Below, piece after piece: positions 34,146 through 42,654 of a stretch of 64,000 nucleotides of DNA. The translations under genes were made by a program, and so were the position numbers. Source of the stretch: Luteimonas abyssi (lineage in GTDB: Bacteria > Pseudomonadota > Gammaproteobacteria > Xanthomonadales > Xanthomonadaceae); assembly GCF_001482195.1 (NCBI RefSeq), contig NZ_KQ759763.1:2912037-2976036 (forward strand). Direction: 5' to 3'. The stretch's first letter is position 1; each line of letters starts with the position of its first letter. The notes under the pieces were generated by a model that was not told the DNA's origin, did not search any database, and worked only from the letters and a program-made list of their open reading frames with translations.

Positions 34146-37100
34146 GCGTCGCGCTCCACGGTTTCGTCGGCTCCGATCTTGAAGAACAGCGCATACAGCG
34201 CCGGCAGCACCAGCAGGGTCAGCACCGTGGCGAACAGCAGGCCGCCCATGATGCTCACCGCCATCGAACCGAACAGCGGATCGGGCAGCAGCGGCACCAT
34301 GCCGGCCAGTGTCGTCGCGCACAGCAGCACCACCGGCGACAGGCGACTGGTGGTGCCTTCCACGATCGCGGTGCGCCGCGGCACGCCCTCGGCGATCTGG
34401 CGGTCGATTTCCTCCACCAGGACGATGGCGTTCTTCAGCAGCAGGCCGGTCAGGCTGATCAGGCCCAGCAGCGCGACGAAGCCGAACGGGAAGCCGCTGA
34501 TCGCCAGGCCCACGGTGACGCCGCAGATCGACATCGGCACCAGCGCCCAGATCAGCAGCGGCTGGCGCACGCGGGCGAACATCAGCACGGTGATCAGGAT
34601 CATCGCCAGGTACGGCATCAGCAGGGTGCCGAACAACGCACCCTGCGCGTCGCTGGATTCCTCGTGCTCGCCGCCCCAGGCCAGGGTGTAGCCCGGCGGG
34701 AGTTCGATCGCCTCGATGCCGTCGACGATGCGCTGGCGGGCCATGCTCGCCTCTTCGCCGATGTGCGGCTCGCCGCGCACCGAGATCACGCGCTGCCGAT
34801 CGCGCCGCTGTATGTTGGCCTCGACCTGCACGGCCTCGACCCCGTCGGCGACATCCGACAGGCGGACGTAGCGTTGCGACAACGACGCCCAGATCGCGCG
34901 ATCGAGCAGTCCGCCCGCATCGACGCGTTCGGATTCCGGCACGCGCAGCAGCACCGGCCGCAGCTCGTCTTCGTCGCGGAACACCGCCAGCTGGATGCCG
35001 TCGGTCGCGGTCATCAAGGCCTGCGCGACATCCTGCCGGGTCACCCCGGCCTCGGCCATGCGCGCCGGGTCCAGTCGCGGTCGCAGCAGCAGCTCGCGCT
35101 GGCGCCAGTCGTCGCGCACGTTGAGCAGGTTGCCGCCACGCATCACCGCCTGCGCCCGCGCCGAAAGCCCACGCAGGACCTCCGGCGAGTCGCCGCTGAA
35201 GCGCGCCTCGATCCGGGCCTCGGTCGCGGCGCCGAACACCATCCGCTCGCCGTGTACCTCCAGGTCGGGGAACCGCTCCGCGGCCTCCCGGTTGACCTGC
35301 GAGAGGATCGCATCGAGATCGTCCGCGTCGTCGACCCGCACCATCACCTGGGCGTACGACGTATCCGGCATCGCCGGGCCGTAGGTGAGAATGAAGCGGG
35401 TCGCGCCCTGCCCCACCAGGGTCAGCGTGCCGGCCACGTCGAACGTCTCGCGGATGTAGGCGTCCACCTCGCGCGCCGCATCGGACGTGGCGCGCACATC
35501 GCTGCCGGCCCGGGTGTTGATGTCGACGAACCCGATCGGCGTCGAGGCCGGCGGGAAGAACGATTGCGGCAGGAAGCCGAAACCGATCGCACAGGCCAGG
35601 GTGATCGCCGCCGCCACCGCCACGGTCAGCCGGGCGCGGTCCAGGGTCCAGTCCATCACCCGTCGGAACCATTGGAACAATGTGCCCTGGAACGCGGCGC
35701 CCCCGTCGGATTCGTCGCCGGCGGCGTCATCGCGGGCGCGCTCCTCGTCGGTGGCGAGATAGCGGTAAGCCAGCATCGGCAGCACCGTCACCGCCAGGAC
35801 CCAGCTCAGCAGCAGCGACACCGCGATCACCACGAACAGCGAGAACATGAACTCGCCGGTCGAATCCTGCGACAGGCCGATGCCGGCGAACGCCAGGATG
35901 CCGATGACGGTCGCGCCGAGCAGCGCCCAGCGGGTGGACTGGACCGAACGGCTGGCCGCGGCCATCGCGGACCGGCCCTGCTTCATGCGCACCTGGATGC
36001 CGTCGCAGATCACCAGCGCGTTGTCGACCAGCATGCCCATCGCGATGATCAGCGCCGCCAGCGACACCCGCTCCAGTTCCAGCCCCAGCACGTTCATCAC
36101 CACCAGGGTGCCCCCTACGGCGAGCAGCACGATCGAACCGGTCACCAGGCCGGCCCGCCAGCCCATCACCACACACAGGATGCCGATCACGATCGCCACC
36201 GACAGGAAGAGGTTCAACACGAAACTGCCGACCTCGTCGTCGACCACCTGCGGCTGGTCGTAGATCGGATGCAGTTCCACGCCGATCGGCATTTGCGCCA
36301 TCAGCCGTTCCAGCGCCGCATCCACGTTCGCGCCGACCTCGACGATGTTCACCGACGGCAGCCCGGCGATGCCGATCGTGACCGCCTCGCGGCCGTCGTG
36401 GAACACGGTATGGGACGGGCGCTCCTCGAACACCCGGCGGATGTCGGCGATGTCGCCCAACCGCACGCGCGCATCGCCGCTGCCCACCGCCAGCGCACGC
36501 AGGCTCTCCAGCGAGTCGAAGGCGCCGGACGGGCTGATCCGCAGGAACAGGCCGTCGCCGGGCACGCCGCCCGCGTGCAGCTCGCTCTGCGCATCGTCGA
36601 GCGCCAGCGCGATCTCCTCGGGCGCGATGCGCCGCGCCTCCAGGCTCGCCTGCGGGATCTCGACCAGGAACTGCTCCTGCACCATGCCGGCGATTTCGAT
36701 CTGGCCCACGCCTTCCACCGGCCGCAGGCCGCGGTGCAGGGCCTTGGCCGCCTCGTAGAGTTCGGTCCGGGTCAGGCCGTCGCCGGTGATCGCGTAGTAG
36801 ATGCCGAACACGTCGCCGAAGTTGTCGTTGACGATCGGGGCGTAGGCCCCCGGCGGCAGGTCCCCGCGCGCATCGCCGATCCGGCGCCGCAGCTCGTCCC
36901 AGATCTGCGGGATCTGCGGCCCACGGTACGTATCCAGGATTTCGATCCGCATTTCCGACAGCCCGGCCATCGACCGCGTGCGCACCTCGCCCAGCTGCGG
37001 CATCTGCTGCACCGCGCGCTCGAGCACGTCGCTGACTTCGCGTTCGACCTCTTCGGCGCTCGCGCCCGGGTACGGCGTCATGACCACCGCCTCCTTGATC

Positions 37101-37222
37101 ACGAACGCCGGGTCCTCGAGGCGTTCGATGTCCAGATAGGCGAAGACGCCGCCGATCAGGCAGATCAGGATCAGGAGCCAGGTGTTGACCGGGTTGTTGA
37201 TCGAGTAACGGGCGATGTCCAC
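34142..37222 (-). CDS. RND efflux pump inner-membrane permease (AcrB/HAE family)
   Basis: 1026 residues, the size of AcrB-type pumps, starting with GTG DIARYSINNPVNTWLLIL (first transmembrane helix). The TM4 proton-relay motif reads AMGMLVDNALVICDGI: one Asp is followed by Asn where AcrB has Asp-Asp, as in several HAE1 relatives. TM10 keeps the Lys in GLLLKNAIVLVEE. YPGASAEEVEREVSDVLE and PQIWDELRRRIGD are porter-domain signatures. It exports hydrophobic or amphiphilic compounds using the proton gradient. The adaptor gene ends four bases upstream. The substrate is unknown. Confidence 0.95.
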   Translation of the reverse strand: MDIARYSINNPVNTWLLILICLIGGVFAYLDIERLEDPAFVIKEAVVMTPYPGASAEEVEREVSDVLERAVQQMPQLGEVRTRSMAGLSEMRIEILDTYRGPQIPQIWDELRRRIGDARGDLPPGAYAPIVNDNFGDVFGIYYAITGDGLTRTELYEAAKALHRGLRPVEGVGQIEIAGMVQEQFLVEIPQASLEARRIAPEEIALALDDAQSELHAGGVPGDGLFLRISPSGAFDSLESLRALAVGSGDARVRLGDIADIRRVFEERPSHTVFHDGREAVTIGIAGLPSVNIVEVGANVDAALERLMAQMPIGVELHPIYDQPQVVDDEVGSFVLNLFLSVAIVIGILCVVMGWRAGLVTGSIVLLAVGGTLVVMNVLGLELERVSLAALIIAMGMLVDNALVICDGIQVRMKQGRSAMAAASRSVQSTRWALLGATVIGILAFAGIGLSQDSTGEFMFSLFVVIAVSLLLSWVLAVTVLPMLAYRYLATDEERARDDAAGDESDGGAAFQGTLFQWFRRVMDWTLDRARLTVAVAAAITLACAIGFGFLPQSFFPPASTPIGFVDINTRAGSDVRATSDAAREVDAYIRETFDVAGTLTLVGQGATRFILTYGPAMPDTSYAQVMVRVDDADDLDAILSQVNREAAERFPDLEVHGERMVFGAATEARIEARFSGDSPEVLRGLSARAQAVMRGGNLLNVRDDWRQRELLLRPRLDPARMAEAGVTRQDVAQALMTATDGIQLAVFRDEDELRPVLLRVPESERVDAGGLLDRAIWASLSQRYVRLSDVADGVEAVQVEANIQRRDRQRVISVRGEPHIGEEASMARQRIVDGIEAIELPPGYTLAWGGEHEESSDAQGALFGTLLMPYLAMILITVLMFARVRQPLLIWALVPMSICGVTVGLAISGFPFGFVALLGLISLTGLLLKNAIVLVEEIDRQIAEGVPRRTAIVEGTTSRLSPVVLLCATTLAGMVPLLPDPLFGSMAVSIMGGLLFATVLTLLVLPALYALFFKIGADETVERDA

Positions 37223-37225
37223 GGC

Positions 37226-38356
37226 TTACCTGCGCTCCTGCGGCCGCACCGGTTGTCCGGCCTCCAGCAGGCGCGCGCCGGCCACCACCACCGGCACGCC
37301 GTCGGCCAGATCGCTGCGGATCAGCGCGCGGTCGCCCTCGATGCGCACCACCTCCACCGCGACCGGCTGCGCACGGTCCTCGTCGTCGACCGTCCAGACC
37401 GTCGCGCCGCCGTGTTCGTCGCTGAGTACCGCCGCCAGCCGAACCCAGGCCTGGTCGCCTTCGAGGGTGGCCGGTGCCGGATCGGGCAACGCGACCCGCA
37501 ACGCCATGCCGGGCAGCAGGGCACCGCTTTCGGGCACGCTGCCGCGCAGGACCAGGCGATAGCTACGTGCGCCGTCCTCGGGCACGGTCGCGTGCTCCCG
37601 GTAGGTCAGCGCGAGCGGCGGCATGTCCGGACGCGCCGGCAGGGTCGCGGTCCCGGCGAGATCCGGACCGAACCGGAACAGCGACGCGTCGCGCTCGGGC
37701 AGGTTCACCGCCACATCGACCACACCGGCATCCTGCATGGTGAACACCGGTTGCCCGGCCGGCACCACCACGCCGGCTTCGGCATGCCGGCGGGCGACGA
37801 TCCCGTCGTACGGCGCGCGCAGGCGGGTGTAGCCGACCTGCAACGCCGCGCCTTCGCGCGCGGCGCGTGCGGAGGCGAGCTGCGCCTCGGCCTGCTCCAC
37901 CGCGGCAGGCGCCAGGATGCCCTCGGCCTGCAGTGCGCGTCGGCGTTCGAGGTCGGCGGCGGCGGTCCGCTCGTTGACCGTCGCCTCGCGCAGGGAGACC
38001 TCGTACGGGCTGGCGTCCAGCTCGGCCAGCACGTCGCCGCGGCGCACGCGCGCGCCGTCGGCCACATGCAGGCGCGCGATGCGTCCGTCCACCTGGAACG
38101 CCAGTTGGGTGCCCTCGGCCGCTTCCACCCGGCCGGGATAGGTCCGCTCGCGCGCCTGGCCGTGACCGGTCGCCAGCGCTTCCACGATCACCGGCCGCGC
38201 CTGCGGCGCTGGCTCGTCGCCGCCGCCGCAGGCGACCAGCAGCGCGAGGACGCAGGGGAGGACCGCCCGGGCCAGGCCCGCGGGCACACGCCCGGATGCC
38301 GACGGTGTCCGCGACGTCATGCCTCCCAACAGCAGGCCCCGCAACATCAGGTCCAT
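37226..38356 (-). CDS. RND efflux periplasmic adaptor (membrane-fusion) lipoprotein
   Basis: 376 residues. A signal peptide ends at the lipobox LLVAC (Cys43). The adaptor layout is complete: a barrel-sandwich half-lipoyl motif (GRIARLHVADGARVRRGDVLAELDA), a coiled-coil hairpin (DLERRRALQAEGI...LASARAAREGAALQVGYT) and the second half (RLRAPYDGIVARRHAEAGVVV). It links the pump and the outer-membrane factor. ATG 38356 lacks a good ribosome-binding site; an ATG 36 bases in, with GGAGG too close, is the alternative. A perfect palindrome 87 bases upstream probably controls the operon. Confidence 0.92.
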   Translation of the reverse strand: MDLMLRGLLLGGMTSRTPSASGRVPAGLARAVLPCVLALLVACGGGDEPAPQARPVIVEALATGHGQARERTYPGRVEAAEGTQLAFQVDGRIARLHVADGARVRRGDVLAELDASPYEVSLREATVNERTAAADLERRRALQAEGILAPAAVEQAEAQLASARAAREGAALQVGYTRLRAPYDGIVARRHAEAGVVVPAGQPVFTMQDAGVVDVAVNLPERDASLFRFGPDLAGTATLPARPDMPPLALTYREHATVPEDGARSYRLVLRGSVPESGALLPGMALRVALPDPAPATLEGDQAWVRLAAVLSDEHGGATVWTVDDEDRAQPVAVEVVRIEGDRALIRSDLADGVPVVVAGARLLEAGQPVRPQERR

Positions 38357-38442
38357 GCCATCACCGGATTCGCAGGCGCAATGAAGGAGGGCGCGCGCGG
38401 GCGCGCCGGGGCGGGTGGTCGCATCGTGGGGGGCTCGTCCTT

Positions 38443-38470
38443 AATTACCGTACCGAAGGGTACGGTAATT
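38443..38470. promoter_or_regulatory. Perfect 12-base palindrome (TetR-type operator) upstream of the RND operon
   Basis: AATTACCGTACC, GAAG, GGTACGGTAATT: a flawless inverted repeat of 12 bases with a 4-base spacer, in an AT-rich patch unlike its surroundings. Reading toward the efflux operon, TAATTA at its edge could be the -10 element. This size and symmetry fit TetR-family operators, which commonly repress RND operons. No TetR gene lies in the window. Confidence 0.7.
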
Positions 38471-38612
38471 CGGCGCCGCAGCCAACGCCCGCGCGCACCG
38501 ACGACCCACGCGCCGATCGCCCGGCCCCGGGTACACCGGCGAACGAGCGGCTTGACCTCGACCAGGGTTGAGCCTCGATGCTGCCGCACCGCATGTCCCC
38601 GACCGACAGGCC

Positions 38613-39434
38613 ATGACCACCCTCGACACTGCGCTCTACCTCCGCCGGCTCGACCTGCCGGCCCCCGCCGCGCCGACACTGGACGCCCTGACCCGGCTGC
38701 AGACGCGGCACAACGCGGTCGTGCCGTTCGAAACCCTCGCGAGCCTCATGCGCGAGCCGGTCGCCATCGACCTGCCGTCGGTGCAGCGCAAAGTGCTGCA
38801 GGCGACGCGCGGCGGCTACTGCTACGAGCTCAACGGCCTGTTCCTCGCCCTGCTGCAGACGCTCGGCTTCGATGTCCGCGCGATCGCGGCGCGTGTCGTG
38901 GAGGGCGACGACCGCACACCGACCGCGCAGACCCACCTGTGCGGCCTGGCGACGCTGGACGGCGCCGCCCATCTCGTCGATGTCGGCTTCGGTGGCAACA
39001 CGCCCACCGCGCCGCTACGGCTGGACCGCCGCGATCCGCAGTCCACGCCGCACGGGCGCTACCGGATCGATCTCGCCCCCGACGGCCTCCACACGCTGCA
39101 GGCCGAGATCCTCGACCGGTGGCGACCGCTGTACCGGTTCGATCTCCGCCCCGTGCCCGCGATCGACCGCGAGGTCGGCAACTGGTACGTCTGCACCCAC
39201 CCCGATTCCAGCTTTCCCGGGCAACTGCGCGTGGCGCGTGCCGGCCCGGGGTGGCGCCGCACGATCGGCAACGGGCGCTTCACCCTGCATCGCCCGGGCC
39301 GGCCCAGCCAACACCGGCAGCTGGCCGATGCCGACGACGTCCTCGCGGTTTTGGCGGAGGCCTTCGACATCCGACCCGCGCCGCAGCCGGGACTGCGCGA
39401 TGCCATCGAGACCTGGCTGTCGTCGTACCGCTGA
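38613..39434 (+). CDS. nat: Arylamine N-acetyltransferase
   Basis: 273 residues, the typical size. The cysteine-protease-like triad is present: Cys70 in TRGGYCYELNG, His108 in QTHLCG and Asp123 in LVDVGFGGNTP. VPFETLASLM precedes, as in all NATs. The enzyme moves acetyl from acetyl-CoA to arylamines and hydrazines in the cytoplasm by a ping-pong mechanism. ATG 38613 matches the family's N-terminus; ACAGG is a weak ribosome-binding site. It is divergent from the efflux operon and might share its operator region, which would fit a detoxification role. Confidence 0.94.
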   Translation: MTTLDTALYLRRLDLPAPAAPTLDALTRLQTRHNAVVPFETLASLMREPVAIDLPSVQRKVLQATRGGYCYELNGLFLALLQTLGFDVRAIAARVVEGDDRTPTAQTHLCGLATLDGAAHLVDVGFGGNTPTAPLRLDRRDPQSTPHGRYRIDLAPDGLHTLQAEILDRWRPLYRFDLRPVPAIDREVGNWYVCTHPDSSFPGQLRVARAGPGWRRTIGNGRFTLHRPGRPSQHRQLADADDVLAVLAEAFDIRPAPQPGLRDAIETWLSSYR

Positions 39435-39446
39435 CGACCGGGCGGG

Positions 39447-40652
39447 TCAGAGATAGATCCGCACCGGCTCCGACGGCGCCGGGCCATCGACGATGGCGTG
39501 CGGCACGAAGCACGCGCTGTCGCGGGTGATGCGGCTGTCGTCCTCGCGCAGTCCGATGCCGCAGGCGCGGTCGCCGACGACCCAGCTGCCGATCAGCGGG
39601 TAGCGCCGCCCCCCGTCCGGCGCGTCGAAGCCGGGCAGCGGGTGCGCACGCTGGACGATGGCCGGACCGCCGTACGGGCCCGCGCTCTCCTCGCGGCTGC
39701 CGTCGTCGAGATGCATCGCGATGTTCGCGCCTTCGCGGGAGAACAGCGGCTTGCGTACCCAGCCGGCCGGCAGGTCCGCACCGTCGTCGAAACGCGCCTC
39801 GAGCAGGTTCGGATGGCCGGCATGGCGCTCCCACAACAGCGGCAGGATGCCCTTGTTGCTCAGCACCGCCTTCCACGCCGGCTCCAGCAACTGCAGGCCC
39901 GATGCGGGCAGGGCTTGTCCGAACGATTCCGCCATCAGGTCTTCCAGCGGATACAGCTTGAACAGCGTGCCGATCACCCGATCGTCGAGGGTGGTGAAGC
40001 GGCCGTCGGCCGACAGGCCGATGTCCTCGATCGCGATCGCCTCGCCGCGCAACCCCGCCTGCGCGGCGCAGTCGCGCAGGTAATCGACGGTGCCGCGATC
40101 CTCGGCCGATGCGGCCACCGCGGCGAAGCACAACGGCGGCGGCAGGCGCGCCATCAGCTCGCCGAAGCGCGCCACCAGCGCCTCGTGGATACCGTTGAAC
40201 TGGTCGCTGTCGGCCGGCAGCACGCCGGCCGCGCACTGGTCCTCCAGCCACTGCCACTGGAAGAAGCTGGCCTCGTACAACGAGGTCGGCGTGTCGTAGT
40301 TGAACTCGTACAGACGCGCCGGGGCGCGGCCGTCGTAGGCGAGATCCATGCGGCCGTAGAGATGCGGGTGCCGCGCGCGCCAGCTGTCGGCCACCCAGTC
40401 GCGGAAGGGCTCGGGAATCGCCAGCCGCGTCATCAGCGCCTCGCTGCGCACCACCTCGTCCACCAGATCCAGCGCCATGGCGTGCAGTTCGGCGGTGGGG
40501 TCTTCCAGATCGTCCTCGATCTGGCGCAGGGTGAACGCGTAGTACGCCCGCTCGTCCCAGTAACGCGCGTCGTCGAGGGTGTGGAACGCGAAACCGGCGT
40601 CCTCGGCCCGGGCGCGCCAGTCGGCACGCTCGGCGATGGCGATCCGCTTCAC
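39447..40652 (-). CDS. Glutathionylspermidine synthase-like ATP-grasp protein (YgiC type)
   Basis: 401 residues from GTG 40652. The ATP-grasp core shows GRMDLAYDGRAPARLYEFNYDTPTS, NKGILPLLWERHAGHPNLLEA, WVRKPLFSREGANIAM and GSWVVGDRACGIGLRED, the signature of the C-terminal synthetase half of glutathionylspermidine synthase, as in E. coli YgiC and YjfC. The amidase half of Gsp is absent. YgiC-like enzymes ligate an unknown peptide-like pair using ATP. The DUF1190 (YgiB-like) gene lies immediately upstream on the same strand (6-base gap), a conserved pairing. Confidence 0.93.
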   Translation of the reverse strand: MKRIAIAERADWRARAEDAGFAFHTLDDARYWDERAYYAFTLRQIEDDLEDPTAELHAMALDLVDEVVRSEALMTRLAIPEPFRDWVADSWRARHPHLYGRMDLAYDGRAPARLYEFNYDTPTSLYEASFFQWQWLEDQCAAGVLPADSDQFNGIHEALVARFGELMARLPPPLCFAAVAASAEDRGTVDYLRDCAAQAGLRGEAIAIEDIGLSADGRFTTLDDRVIGTLFKLYPLEDLMAESFGQALPASGLQLLEPAWKAVLSNKGILPLLWERHAGHPNLLEARFDDGADLPAGWVRKPLFSREGANIAMHLDDGSREESAGPYGGPAIVQRAHPLPGFDAPDGGRRYPLIGSWVVGDRACGIGLREDDSRITRDSACFVPHAIVDGPAPSEPVRIYL

Positions 40653-40658
40653 CCGCGC

Positions 40659-41210
40659 TCAGCCGCCGGACGTGCTGCGGTTGCGGCTGGTGGTGCCGAA
40701 ACCACCGCGGCTGGCGGTGACCGCGCGATTGGGCTCGGTGGTCACCGGCGTGAGCCGGTTGCCGGTGGCCGCCTGCGCACCGCCCGGCCCCGGCCGCAAC
40801 TCCGGCGTGGCCCAGCCGCGGCCGCGATCCTGGAACGCAGGCGCACCCCGCGCGGCCTGGCCGGGCACGGGCCGATTGTTGTTGAGCATCTGCGCCATGA
40901 CGAAGCCCATCATCATCGGGCCGATGAAGGACTGCCCGCCCGCCGTGCGCTGCTCGACGCACTGCTCGGCCGGATAATCCTGCGCGCAGGCCTCGCGTGA
41001 GGCGTACTGCGGCGCGCTCTCGGCCGACTGCGCCTGTGCCGCCTCGAACGCCTGCCGACAGGCCGACGGATTCTGCGTGGCCTCGGTACAGGCCTGCACC
41101 GAGGTGTAGAGGCCTTCCTGCACCTGGACCGCGTCGGTACGCTGGCAGGCGGTGAGCAGCAGCGGCGCGGCGCTCATCAGCAGGAGGGCGGTGGTCTTGG
41201 ATCGCTTCAT
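40659..41210 (-). CDS. DUF1190 (YgiB-like) lipoprotein
   Basis: 183 residues. A lipobox LLLTAC (Cys22) follows a short signal peptide. The YASREACAQDYPAEQCVEQRTAGG cysteine pattern and the PMMMGFVMAQMLN stretch are the DUF1190/YgiB signature. The C-terminal 60 residues are Gly/Arg/Thr-rich and end NRSTSGG. In E. coli ygiB and ygiC form one operon, as here; the lipoprotein is thought to accompany the ATP-grasp enzyme, but the mechanism is unknown. The gap to the next gene is 76 bases. Confidence 0.92.
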   Translation of the reverse strand: MKRSKTTALLLMSAAPLLLTACQRTDAVQVQEGLYTSVQACTEATQNPSACRQAFEAAQAQSAESAPQYASREACAQDYPAEQCVEQRTAGGQSFIGPMMMGFVMAQMLNNNRPVPGQAARGAPAFQDRGRGWATPELRPGPGGAQAATGNRLTPVTTEPNRAVTASRGGFGTTSRNRSTSGG

Positions 41211-41286
41211 GTCGGCTCGTCGGTGGAACAGCCCGGCTATTCTGCCCGATCCGCCCGCACGGGGTCGGCCGCCCTCAGTAGCGCCT

Positions 41287-42195
41287 TCAGTAGAACGCGA
41301 TCCCGGGTCGCAGCACCGCCTGGAAGAAGACCAGCAGGGCCGCCGACGCGAGCAGCAACCCGACCACCGGCCAGCGCGCCGCGTGGCCGGCATGCCCTGC
41401 CGCCTCGCCCGGCGCCACCCGCCACGCGGCGGCCTGGAGCCACAGCAGGCCGGTCAGCGTTACCAGCACCGGCACGCCGGCGACCTCGATCCATTCGCGC
41501 GGCACGCGGTACGGCACGATCAACACGCAGGCCAGCAGCGCCGGCAACGTGACCGTGCGGAACACGAACCCCATCCGCGCCAGCGGCGTGGCGACCCGTG
41601 CCGGCGACGCCGCCAGGGCCATCAGCGGCCGCAGCAGCCAGATCGCCACCACCGGCACCGCGCCCAGCGCCGCGATGCCGACCGCGGTCAGCCCGGCGCC
41701 CTCGACGCCCAGCCACGCCAGCGCCAGCCCGACATCGCCGCGCGGCAGCAGGGGCGCGAGCACGAGCTGGAACAGGGCCATGTAGATGCCAGCGAAGGCG
41801 AGCCAGAACAGCCCCAGCCGTTGCCAGGGCGCCCGCGTGGCCGCGCCGCGCCGCAACCAGCAGCCCGCGGCCACGCCCAGCAGCAGCGTCGCCAGGGCGC
41901 CGGTGCCCTGGAACAGGTGCGCCAGCGCGTGCGTCCCCTCCCAGCCGTGGTTGTTGTGGTACAGCGTCGGCCGCAGGCCGGGCGTCAGCGCCTTGGGCAC
42001 CACGAGGAAGACCTCCTGCACGAAGAAGGTCAGGTTGAAGGCCAGGGTGTAGAGCAGCGCGGACGCACCGGTGATGCGCCAGGACCATCGCGCCGGCCGT
42101 ACCGCATCGGTCGCGCCGGCCCGCATGCGGGGAATGCCCGCCAGGGCCCAGGCCAGCGGAAGCAGCAGCAGGACAGCCGCCATCAGACTCGACAT
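41287..42195 (-). CDS. Multi-pass integral membrane protein, unknown
   Basis: 302 residues with about eight hydrophobic helices. The first loop NLTFFVQEVFLVVPKALTP is followed by a His-rich patch LYHNNHGWEGTHALAHLFQGTGALATLLLG, which may bind a metal or haem, although no known motif fits. The remainder is a regular series of helices ending LVFFQAVLRPGIAFY. No family is recognised; it does not contain HExxH or transporter signatures I can name. It is on the same strand as the ygiB/ygiC pair but 76 bases upstream. Confidence 0.75.
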   Translation of the reverse strand: MSSLMAAVLLLLPLAWALAGIPRMRAGATDAVRPARWSWRITGASALLYTLAFNLTFFVQEVFLVVPKALTPGLRPTLYHNNHGWEGTHALAHLFQGTGALATLLLGVAAGCWLRRGAATRAPWQRLGLFWLAFAGIYMALFQLVLAPLLPRGDVGLALAWLGVEGAGLTAVGIAALGAVPVVAIWLLRPLMALAASPARVATPLARMGFVFRTVTLPALLACVLIVPYRVPREWIEVAGVPVLVTLTGLLWLQAAAWRVAPGEAAGHAGHAARWPVVGLLLASAALLVFFQAVLRPGIAFY

Positions 42196-42266
42196 CGAAA
42201 CGGCTCGGGGGCGTGGTGGGGCGGCATTATACCGCTCGCGGCAGCCGCCCGCGGCGCGTGGCCGGA

Positions 42267-42515
42267 TCAGCCCTCGCGTGCGCGCAGCCAGGCCAGCGCG
42301 CCCGACTGCATGCCCTTGAACTTCGGCGCATCCGCCAGCGGCGCGACCAGCAGGCGACGCGGACGACAGCGACGCTTGAGCTCGTGGTAGAGCCGCGAGC
42401 GCGTCTGCGCGCTGTGCGTCAGGTACAGCCCCGGCGCCAGCGGCCGCAGCGCCGCGCCGACCTCGGCCGGCGGCTCGGGCTCCAGATAGACCAGATAGAG
42501 CGCAGGCGCCTGCAT
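42267..42515 (-). CDS. Small conserved-looking hypothetical protein
   Basis: 82 residues. ATG 42515 has AGGG about seven bases upstream. The sequence begins ALYLVYLEPEPPAEV and includes GLYLTHSAQTRSRLYHELKRRCRPRRLLVAPL, a beta-alpha-beta type pattern. The mix of acidic start and Arg-rich centre suggests a small soluble, perhaps nucleic-acid-associated, protein. No family known to me. Codon use fits the genome. Confidence 0.65.
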   Translation of the reverse strand: MQAPALYLVYLEPEPPAEVGAALRPLAPGLYLTHSAQTRSRLYHELKRRCRPRRLLVAPLADAPKFKGMQSGALAWLRAREG

Positions 42516-42654
42516 GACGGCACCCTGCCCGCCACCGCCTCACGACGAGGTGATGCGGACCGACGCGACGCGGCGCCGATCAGCCGCCCAGGGACACGAC
42601 GCGCGCCACGGTGCGCGTCGCGACGCGGGTGCCGATCGCCGGCCGCACGCGCGG

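Noticed and set aside
33425..39529. A 2034-codon open frame on the plus strand across the RND operon
   Set aside because: It is the antisense of the adaptor, pump and outer-membrane factor genes; long antisense frames are expected at this GC content, and the translation is Arg/Pro/His-rich with no domain.
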